The notes under the pieces: generated by a model
What the model was told of the DNA's origin: nothing
The model's input: only the letters and a program-made list of their open reading frames with translations
Database searches by the model: none
Translations under genes and position numbers: made by a program
Part shown: piece after piece, positions 25,213 to 34,500 of the stretch
How positions within the stretch are numbered: the stretch's first letter is position 1
Layout of the letters: each line of letters begins with the position of its first letter
Source of the DNA: CAZMPJ01 sp964568455
GTDB taxonomy: Bacteria > Margulisbacteria > WOR-1 > O2-12-FULL-45-9
Assembly: GCA_964568455.1 (NCBI GenBank)
Contig: CAZMPJ010000003.1
Location: forward strand, 62,001-126,000
DNA: 64,000 nucleotides
Direction of reading: 5' to 3'

Positions 25213-26166
25213 ATGAAAAAAATTACATTATTAATTGCAATTGTTTTAAGTGTAAGTTTGCTGATTGGCTGTGCGCAGATCCAAAAGTTTTTAAATAGTA
25301 CCAATACTCGTTTAACCAGCAATTCTTTGGCTACCGCTTCTGCGCTGCGAGCCCAGGGGATTACTATTGCTGGCACTACGGAGGGAACCAACTGGTTAAT
25401 TACTCCAACCAATATTAGCGGGAAGATTCTTTCGGTGGTTCTCCCAGTTAATGATCAAGACGATGAAGGAATTACTCCTTTTGGTTCTGGCCGGCCAGAT
25501 ATTGCACCAGCCAATTCTACTCTTTATGATTTTGATCTTTCAGTCGTTACCACTCTTAGTTCTGGGACCGTAAGTATAAAGCCTGGTTTTGTAGGGGGAC
25601 AATCTGAACAAACTATATTGATTTTTGGTTATTTTGATGTTGAGTTTGAGCAAAATTCAGTCGCTAAAAAACTTCGTTTTTGCTATGGAGACTCTGATGT
25701 TTATGTACGTGGTGATAAGCTGCTTTATAATGCTAGCGGTGAATCAACAGCAAAATTCTATTGGTACAATACTTCTACTGAAAGCTTTGTGATTGAAACT
25801 GGTACGCGGCCAACTTATCCATCGCTTAATACTCTGGTAGCAACTTTTGAAGATAGTATCAGGCCGAATATGCATTATTATATGTTGGGAGCGATTAATC
25901 AAAATTGCACTGATTATGACGGGACAACTGGATTAAGTTATATTACGCTTGCCCGCACGATTATAGAAGACTATGACCTTGTTTTTACCGTGGATTTTGA
26001 TTTTGAAAATTCAGTAGTATTTAACAATGTTAGTTCTGAAGCAGAGTTTGCTGCTTTAACAGATGCGCAATTAATCCAAAAATTTGACATGAAACAAAAT
26101 GTGTCTGATTGGAGCGATACCGGGCTTTATTGTTCTATAACTTTTGAGGCAACGCCGAAGTTTTAG
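25213..26166 (+). CDS. Lipoprotein of unknown function
   Basis: A 317-residue protein with a perfect AAGGAGG ahead of its ATG, a signal peptide and lipobox LLIGC (Cys near residue 20). The mature protein is rich in Ser, Thr, Asp and Phe and looks like a beta-sandwich; one stretch repeats acidic residues (DQDDEG, DFDFEN). Nothing in it is catalytic that I recognise. It is the second gene of an envelope pair and its stop codon overlaps the leuS stop on the other strand by four bases. Confidence 0.75.
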   Translation: MKKITLLIAIVLSVSLLIGCAQIQKFLNSTNTRLTSNSLATASALRAQGITIAGTTEGTNWLITPTNISGKILSVVLPVNDQDDEGITPFGSGRPDIAPANSTLYDFDLSVVTTLSSGTVSIKPGFVGGQSEQTILIFGYFDVEFEQNSVAKKLRFCYGDSDVYVRGDKLLYNASGESTAKFYWYNTSTESFVIETGTRPTYPSLNTLVATFEDSIRPNMHYYMLGAINQNCTDYDGTTGLSYITLARTIIEDYDLVFTVDFDFENSVVFNNVSSEAEFAALTDAQLIQKFDMKQNVSDWSDTGLYCSITFEATPKF

Positions 26167-28463
26167 CCCTTAACAACTAAATTAACCAGGCGGCCGGGGA
26201 CATAGATCTCTTTGGCAATTTGTTTGCCAGAGGTGAAACTCTTAACTTTTTCTGAACTTTTAGCCATAGTTAGAATGGTATCTTTATTTGCATCAGCTGC
26301 AATTTTGATTTTATCCCTAACTTTGCCATTTATTTGCACAGGAATTTCAATTTCCAGCTCTTTAGCAATCTCTGGATCATATTTTGGCCAAGGTTGTTCA
26401 TGAATACTGTCTTTATTGCCGAGTTGGTGCCAGAGTTCTTCGGTGAGGTGAGGTGCGAGAGGCGAGAGCATGAGTAATAGTGCTTCGATATTTCCTTTTT
26501 CTACTTTTTCTGATTTTGTTAGTTCATTTACCAGTTCCATCATGCGAGCAATGGCAGTGTTGAATGAAAATTTTTCAATATCATCCGTAACAGCCTTAAT
26601 TGTTTGGTGAGTCTTTTTTAATAGTTGAGATTTAGGATTTTGAGGGTGGGATTTTTCTGTAGCTAACCGCCAAACTCTATTCAAGAACCTAAACGATCCC
26701 TCCACTCCCTTATCATTCCATTCCAATTCCTTTTGTGGGGGTGAAGCAAAGAGAATGAAGAGTCGGGCAGTGTCTGCGCCGTATTTTTTAATAATAGCGT
26801 CTGGGTCAACCACATTGCCTTTGGATTTGCTCATCTTAGCGCCGTCTTTTATTACCATGCCTTGAGTTAAAAGATTGGTAAATGGTTCATCGCAAGAAAC
26901 CAGTTTTAAATCATATAAAACTTTGGTAAAAAACCTGGAATAGAGTAAATGAAGGATAGCATGCTCAATCCCGCCAATATATTGATCAACCGGCATCCAT
27001 CTATCGGCTAATTTTTTATCAAAAGCCTGTTTTTTATTTTTTGGATCGCAGTATCTTAAGTAATACCAGGATGAACAATTAAAAGTGTCTAGCGTATCGG
27101 TTTCTCGTTTAGCCTTTGCTCCGCACTTTGGACATTTAACTTCTAAGAACTTCTTAGATTGGGCTAAAGGAGAAGCGCCTTCACCGCTAAATTTTATATC
27201 CATTGGTAGTTTTACTGGTAAATCTTTTTCCGGAACTGGAACAGTGCCACATTTATCACAATAGATGATTGGAATAGGGGCTCCCCAATATCTTTGACGT
27301 GAAATTAACCAATCGCGCAGTCGATAATTGGTTTTCCAAGTGCCAATTTCATCCGTAAAAGGTTCAGCCTCTTTAATTGGTAGATTATTTTGCTTAGCAA
27401 AGGCAAGATCGCGTTCGTCGTGAGCTGGAACCGCCATAATGGCGCCTGTTCCATAGCCCATTAAGACATAATCTGCAATCCAGATTGGAACCTCTTCATT
27501 GGTTGCTGGATTAATCGCGTAAGCGCCAATAAAAACACCTTCTTTGCTAGCGCTTTCTTCTCTTTGATGAATTGTTTCATGCTTTACTTTTTCTACAAAT
27601 GCTTGAACCTTGGTTTCATACTCTGTTCCTTTGATTAATTGCTCAACCATTGGATGTTCCGGCGCTAAAACCATGTAGGTAACACCGTTTAGCGTGTCTG
27701 GTCTTGTTGTATAAATAGTTAATTGTTTTGGAATTTGACTATTGGTTTTTCTTTCGTCATTCGTCATTCGAATTTGGAAATTTATCTCCACGCCTTTTGA
27801 TTTGCCAATCCAGTTTCTCTGCATGATTTTAACTGGCTCAGGCCAGCCGGATAATTTTTCGAGGTCAGAAAGTAAACGGTCTGCATAGTCGGTGATTTTA
27901 AAAAACCATTGTTCTAAAGGTTTTTCATCAACCAAAGAATCGCATCTCCAACACTTACTATCTTTGACTTGTTCATTAGCTAAAACAGTTTTACATTTTG
28001 GACACCAGTTTACCGTGGCCTTTTTGCGATAAGCTAATCCTTTTTCATAAAACTTTAAAAAGATCCATTGAGTCCATTTGTAATAATCCTCATGGCTAGT
28101 GGCAACTTCACGGTCCCAGTTATAACTGATACCCAATGCTCGCAACTGTTTTTGCATTCTGGCAATACACTTTTCTGTCCAAGGTTTAGGATGAGTTTCA
28201 TTTTTAATTGCCGCGTTTTCAGCTGGCATACCGAATGCATCCCAACCAATGGGTTGCATAACTTCAAAGCCATTCATTCTTTTAAAGCGGGCTATCACGT
28301 CGCCAATGGCATAGTTTCTAACATGACCCATGTGGAGATTACCGGAGGGATAGGGGAACATTACGAGATCATAAAACTTAGGCTTATCTGATTTATCGTT
28401 AGCTGTGTACTTCCACTTTTTCTGCCATTTACTCTCAATTTTAGAAGGATTGTATTCAGACAT
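26163..28463 (-). CDS. leuS: Leucyl-tRNA synthetase
   Basis: Charges tRNA-Leu. A class I synthetase with HIGH motif YPSGNLHMGHVRNYAIGD near residue 39, KMSKSKGN, a zinc module WCPKCKTVLANEQV...CWRCD, and the editing-domain signatures TTRPDTLNG and VPAHDERD. At 766 residues it is shorter than the usual 800-870: the segment between the editing core and NYRLRDWLISRQRYWGAPIP is condensed to DEIGTWKT. In the opposite sense, about 20 extra residues, FQIRMTNDERKTNSQIPKQ, sit just before TIYTTRPD; they are encoded by a short repeat that also lies between genes at 41.4 kb. Its promoter overlaps that of the divergent giant gene. Confidence 0.95.
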   Translation of the reverse strand: MSEYNPSKIESKWQKKWKYTANDKSDKPKFYDLVMFPYPSGNLHMGHVRNYAIGDVIARFKRMNGFEVMQPIGWDAFGMPAENAAIKNETHPKPWTEKCIARMQKQLRALGISYNWDREVATSHEDYYKWTQWIFLKFYEKGLAYRKKATVNWCPKCKTVLANEQVKDSKCWRCDSLVDEKPLEQWFFKITDYADRLLSDLEKLSGWPEPVKIMQRNWIGKSKGVEINFQIRMTNDERKTNSQIPKQLTIYTTRPDTLNGVTYMVLAPEHPMVEQLIKGTEYETKVQAFVEKVKHETIHQREESASKEGVFIGAYAINPATNEEVPIWIADYVLMGYGTGAIMAVPAHDERDLAFAKQNNLPIKEAEPFTDEIGTWKTNYRLRDWLISRQRYWGAPIPIIYCDKCGTVPVPEKDLPVKLPMDIKFSGEGASPLAQSKKFLEVKCPKCGAKAKRETDTLDTFNCSSWYYLRYCDPKNKKQAFDKKLADRWMPVDQYIGGIEHAILHLLYSRFFTKVLYDLKLVSCDEPFTNLLTQGMVIKDGAKMSKSKGNVVDPDAIIKKYGADTARLFILFASPPQKELEWNDKGVEGSFRFLNRVWRLATEKSHPQNPKSQLLKKTHQTIKAVTDDIEKFSFNTAIARMMELVNELTKSEKVEKGNIEALLLMLSPLAPHLTEELWHQLGNKDSIHEQPWPKYDPEIAKELEIEIPVQINGKVRDKIKIAADANKDTILTMAKSSEKVKSFTSGKQIAKEIYVPGRLVNLVVKG
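27722..27782 (-). repeat. TTCGTCATTCG repeat inserted in leuS
   Basis: About 60 bases with TTCGTCATTCGTCATTCG, shared with the intergenic copy at 41.4-41.5 kb; the same TCATTCGTCATT core occurs in the sppA signal-peptide codons near 52.80 kb. It is read in frame in LeuRS. Confidence 0.6.
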
Positions 28464-28472
28464 AACCTTAAG

Positions 28473-28501
28473 ATTTTAGCCTAATTTAGTGAAATTATCA
28501 A
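28473..28501 (-). promoter_or_regulatory. leuS promoter
   Basis: TTGATA (complement of 28496-28501), a 17-base spacer and TAAAAT (complement of 28473-28478), nine bases before the leuS ATG. The -35 lies on the same bases as the -35 region of the divergent alternative promoter. Confidence 0.65.
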
Positions 28502-28517
28502 AGTCATTTGCCGATAA
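28489..28517 (+). promoter_or_regulatory. Alternative-sigma promoter of the giant repeat gene, copy 5
   Basis: GTGAAATT (28489-28496) and GCCGATAA (28510-28517; the C of CGATA is at 28512, offset 23). This copy fits the sigma-28 pattern GAAA-N15-GCCGATAA best. The ATG is 15 bases after the C, with no Shine-Dalgarno sequence. Confidence 0.75.
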
Positions 28518-28526
28518 ATAAGTGTC

Positions 28527-31500
28527 ATGATACATATAGGTACATTTAGAGGAAGAGGGAACCTAGGCCCGCGCGTTTTCCATCACAAGCCAACACGTTC
28601 TGATGGTGGAGGTGGTGGAGCTGCGACTGGTCATTGGAAGCAAGAATGGGGGCAGAGGCCTCCTGCAGCAGAGATCACGCGAGCTAGAGATTTACAACAA
28701 AGAGACTTAAGTGGTCATGATTTATTTATGGCTTTTCGTGATACAAATCTTCTAACTTTACGAGCCATGTTTTATGTTGAGCCGCAAATGGTAATTGAGC
28801 TTGTTGGAGCTTCATCTGGCAATCATGTAGAGATGGCTAGGGAATTATTTTCTTTAAAAACAGAGCTGCACTTGGCTATTATGGATTCTTTTATCCCAGA
28901 CAAGCCTGCAGCTGATATTAAACAAGATATACCTTGCCTATCGGTTATTAGAGGAATGTTTTCCATAGTAATGAAAAGAACCCTAGATAAGCAAGGAGAA
29001 TCGGACGAATGTTTGGTTGAGCTTTTTAAAGCCACCACAAAAAAAGCTCAACTGTTAAATGGCTTAATTGCTTTTATGCAGCAAGAAGAGAGTTCTCTTT
29101 CTCGACAAGTCGAAAACCATGTTGCTGATATTGTTTTTAATTGTGAAGATGAGGTACGAGGAATTTATGAGCAATTAGGTCAATATGCAAGAGATTATTT
29201 AGTAGATCAGGTTGACGAAGATTTGTTTGCTGCTTTGGATAGAGAGCAGGCAGCAGTTGAAGGAAGGTGGGAAGAGGAGTGGGGCCCAATTCCTGATCAA
29301 ACAGAAATTACTGCGGCACAAAAATTTCTTAAAGACTATTATCATGCGAGGCCTGTGGCTGAAAGAGGCCATCATGCCGCGCAAATGTATTGGCAAATGC
29401 TGAGAGATGAGAAAGGGGTTAAAGCTTCTCCTAAAGCGTTATTTTATGTGGATCCTCAAATAACCACTGAAATTATTGGATTATGTGAAGGTGGCCACAA
29501 GATTTTGGCCGAGCAGATATTTGCTTATCCAAAACCTTTATGGGGGGAGATGTTGAGCCGATTAATTGTTACAGAATTACCAGAAGAGAAGCATCCTGAC
29601 CAGGTTGCCGCAAAATATATGTATTCCCTGGTGGCTATAGACTTGAGAGGACCTTTGCGGGGAGTGTTTTTTGATCTTTTTAAAAGCAGTGATAAAAAAT
29701 TGGCTTTTATTAACCAAAGCGCTTATCTTCTTTGTGTGGGAACAGAGAATGTTGCTTTTGAATACATACAAAGAGCATTAGGCGCGGCATTGAAGCATTT
29801 GGAAGCGCAGGAAGTAGAGGGCAGGGAAGAGCAAATCTATGCCCGATTATCTGCTGCTGCAAGGCGGACTCTAATAGAAAGAGCGTTTAAGCTTGAATCT
29901 GTTGCGCTCATTGATGTTTTAAGGAGAACTGACCCTGAAAAAAAATATTTAGCCTGGCAAAAGGAGTGGGGGGAATTGCCTTCTGATAGGGATCTTTATG
30001 AGGCAAGAAGGTTTGCAAAGCAGAGAAAATCAATGGGCGCAAATTTTTATTCTGGTAGTTTTCCCGCTTTATTTTTTCTCGATCCTAAGTTGACAGCTGA
30101 AGTTGTTGGATTGGAAGCAGGCAATCATTTTGGAGTAGCAGGGCGCTTATCTCAAACACCAGAGGCTTTTATTTTAGAGGTTTTTGATCGATTGATTTTA
30201 GAACATTCTCCTCAAGATGTAGACCAAGAAAGTTCCATAACGCAATATATGAGCTCGCTGCGTTCTTATCTGGGTGAGTTAATAAGGGGTGAGGATGCAG
30301 CAGATTTTGCAAAAAGAGCTGTTCTTTTTGTAAAACTTTTTCATAAAACAGACAAAAAAGCCCAGCTTATTAATCAGGTGGTTTTTCTTCTTGGGACTTC
30401 CACCGAAATAGAAGATGTGTCTTTTGCCCGAAATATATTGTTGCCTCTGTCTGATGATTTAAAGATAAGAGGAGAAGTTTTTCCTATCTGGTCAAAATTA
30501 ACTGATTATGCACGAGCCTTTTTATTAAGAGAGGATTTACTTGCTGACCTTAGGCCATTGCTGGGAGAGGGAGCAAAGGCAGAAGCTCGAGAATGGCCAG
30601 AAGAATGGGGATCAAAACCGACAGACGAAGAGATGGTTGTGGCTAGAGAATTTAAGGAAAGAGTTGCTGCACAAGAAGGGGAAACTTTGAATCTGAAATT
30701 GAGGTATTTAAAAGCAGCGATTCCTGATTTTAAAGTGCTTTTTTATCTGGATCCACAATTCTGTGCGGCTGCATTAGCTTTTTCGCGTATAAATCATTTT
30801 GAAACCACAAAAGAATTTGCTACTTATCCAAAACCTTTAAGATTAGCAATATTGGATCATATGATTTGGGAAGAAAGTCCAAAAACCGAAGAAGATCCTG
30901 GCTTTTATGCTGTTTCTGATTATAGCTATACAATGTTGGCAATTGGATTTTATGCCGTTTTAATAGAGGAAGATCGTGACTTTATGTGGGAATTAAGTAA
31001 TACAATTGTTGATTTGTTTGAGGGCACTGCCAAAAAAGGACAACTGATCAATCAATTGGTATTGTTTCTAAAAGATTTTTTTCAAAATCAACATAATGAG
31101 AGTCTAGTAGAAGATACCGCGGAAAGATTGGACGAACTAGTTCAATCTCTGCGCGAAAATCCAGATTTATCCATTTACCCGCAATTAACACAACCTGTTA
31201 TTGATTTCCTTTCCGAAAAATACGGCGCTGATTTTATTGCACTACTACAAGAACCTGCTTCTGTTACTCAAGCTCAAGAAACAGTTGAATGGCCAGAAGA
31301 ATGGGGAGAGAAACCGAGCGATGAGGAAATTGCTAGGGCGAAGGAATTTAAAGCTCAAGGCTTATTAGGTGATTATGCTTCAATCGCACCAGGTGCTTAT
31401 GTTTCAAACGCATATTATGACCAGGGGATTGATCTTAAAGCATTATTTTTTGTTGATCCGCAACTAACGGCTGTTGTTATTGCTAATACAGGGAGAGGCA

Positions 31501-34500
31501 GGCATAGCTACTTAAGTCAGCAGATGCGCGAGCAAACTAATCCTTTCTTATTAGCTCTTGTGGATACTCTGGTTTTAGATGAATCACCGGATTCTACAGA
31601 ACAAGCTAGCCCTGCTTCAAAAAGCATGTATGCTTTGGCAAAAATTATAGTTAATTTTACTGGAATGATAGATGTTGCAGTTGAATATTTTGAACAAACC
31701 ACAAAAAGAACTCAATTTATTGAGCAATTAATTTGTGCTGTTTTAGCCGGGGCAGCTTTTGATACAGCAGAAATCGATGGGATTGTTAAGCATATTTTTA
31801 GGAGAGCGTTTAATGCAATAAAAGGATCTGAATTAGAAATTGAGAAAGATTATGCTTTAATTTATCTTCAAGGTAATTTTGGAACTAGATTTCCTGGAAT
31901 GTTCGTAAAAAAACAAGCTCAAGAAACAGTTGAATGGCCAGAAGAATGGGGATCAAAACCGAGCGATGAGGAAATTGCTAGGGCACAGGCGTTTCAGGCT
32001 CAGAATCTAAAAAGGCATGTGGCTGCAGCTGCTTTTCATGAACAAGGAATTGATCTGAAAGCCTTGTTTTATGTTGCGCCTGATGTATTAGTAGAAGTGA
32101 TTGCGTTTGGTGATGGATACCATTTTCAGATGTCAGATATACTTAGGCTCCAAACAGACGGTTTTATTTTAGCGCTTATAGATAGAATGGTTTTGGATGA
32201 GTCGCCTGACACCACAAAAGAATGGAGCCCAGCCCATCCAAATATGTTTTCTTTAATAGATATTGCAGTAAAAGTACGCTTAAGAGATGAGCTTATCCTT
32301 GATTACTTAAGAAATAGCCCAAAAAGAACACAATTTATTGAACAAATGATTTTTACTGCCCTTCGAATGACAGGGCCTAACGCTATTCTTGTCGATGGAT
32401 TTATCTATAAATTTTTAGGGTTATATTTTCATGAATTAGAACAAGCTGGCGAGCAGGTAGAAATTGAAAAAGAGTATGCCTGGCAATATTTAGAAGCAAA
32501 GCTGGGACAAGATTCTGCGGCCTGGGTGAAAAAACAAACTCAAGCAGTTGAATGGCTAGAAGAATGGGGAGAGAAACCAACGGATGAAGAGATTGCCAGA
32601 GCAAAAGAATTTAAAGCTAGGGGCTTGAGAAAAAATCAGGCTTATAGAGACTATATAAGAATGAATCTTAAAGCTGAGCAAGGAAGAGGTGTTCCTTTAC
32701 TGTTAAAGGCGCTTTTTTATGTTGAGCCAATACTGGCAGTTGAGGTTATGGGATATGCGCATGGCGAACATCTTCTTGCCAGCGAAAAGTTAAAAAATGA
32801 AGCCAATCAAAGTTTTATGGCTGCGCTACTTGATGCATTTATTTTAGAAGAATCCCCAAGAGATTTAGAGCAAGATAATGATTTGTTTGCGTCATTAACT
32901 TCTTATGAGCAATATATTGAACTTGATAGGGCAGCAGGAATCCCGGCAACGATTAGTTTGAGATTGTATCTTTTTTCTAATACGTCAAAAAGAGCCCAGT
33001 TTATTAATCAACTGGTCCATTTTATTTTAACTGCGGATTCTCTTCAGTTCGCTGCAGTGAAGAGTTTGATGTCTTATATTGAAAGAGATTTAGAAAAAAC
33101 AAATGGAGACCATAGTGTTTGGCAAGGGTTAACTGATTATGCAAAAGAATATTTATTAGAAAGTCGTCCTGAATTAGCTGTTTTATTGGGATCAGAAGCT
33201 GCTGTCCCAATTGAAGAAGCAGCAGAATGGAAGGACGAGTGGGGTCCTAGGCCAAGTGATGAGGCAATTGCTGCAGCGAGGGAATTTATTGAATTAGGCC
33301 TAAGAGAGAGGCAGGCAGTAGGAGAGTTTCTTAGACGCCAGATCGATATCCGAGCACTGTTTTATCTTGATCCTCAATATACGGCTGAAGTTGCTGGATC
33401 TTTTGAGGGGGAGCATCTTGAGATTGCTGCTATTTTAAATAAGGAATCCTGGAAATTTCGTTTAGCCTTACTTGATTATTTTGTTCTTGAATCTTTCTCA
33501 GAGGTAGGAGAAGCGGATTTGGTAGGCCACTTAATGTATACTCTTTTTGTTTTTGGCGAGCGTCTTGGTTCAGCTATTCCTGATTCACCCTGTGTTAACG
33601 AAATAGCCATGCTTACTTATGAGATCTTTTGTCGAACAAAAAGAAAAGCGCAGTTTGTGCACCAACTTTTTTTAGTTTATCATTCGAATTCTTTGCTTAA
33701 ACCAGGAACAGATCATCATGTGTCAGTAATGTTTGAAGAACTAGTTTGGCATTACGAAAGATCTGGTGGAGACCATGCTATTTGGAGCCAATTGCCTAAT
33801 TCTTCTAAGGATTATTTATTAGAAAGTCGTCCTGAATTAGCTGTTTTATTGGGATCAGAAGCTGCTGTCCCAATTGAAGAAGCAACAGAATGGAAGGACG
33901 AGTGGGGTCCTAGGCCAAGTGATGAGGCAATTGCTAGGGCAAGAGAATTTGCTGAGCAGGGTTTGAAAAAATGGGCAGCGGCAGATGCTTTTGATGGAGA
34001 CATTGCTCTTTTATTTGCTGTGGCTCCTGAATTGGCTGCTGATGTAATTGGTTATTTGCGTGGTCACCACATGCAATTGTTTAGCATAATCCATGGTTTT
34101 CCTAAACCACTAGTGCTGGCAATTCTTGATCAATTAGTTGCAGAGCAATCTCCAGAAACACTGGATCAAGAACATCGTGTTCGTTATTTGAGTAGAGGTC
34201 TGGCTTATGGCTTTGCTTGGATTACAGATCGTCGGGGATTAGGGCAGCAAGAAGAAAAAATATGGAATGAACTTTTATTAAAAACTGATAAAAAAGCGCA
34301 ATTAATCAATCAAATTTGTTTTATCTGTCAATCTGATGAAGTTGGCGCAGTATTGATGGGTGCTGGTATTGCCTTGAGAGGCTTAGTTCGTTATCTAAAA
34401 AAACATGAAGAGCTAGCTCAAGGCCTTTATTCTGAATTAGCTGAATATGCAAAAGAACACTTAGAAAATAAATTTGGAGCAGATTTTATTGCGCTGCTAC

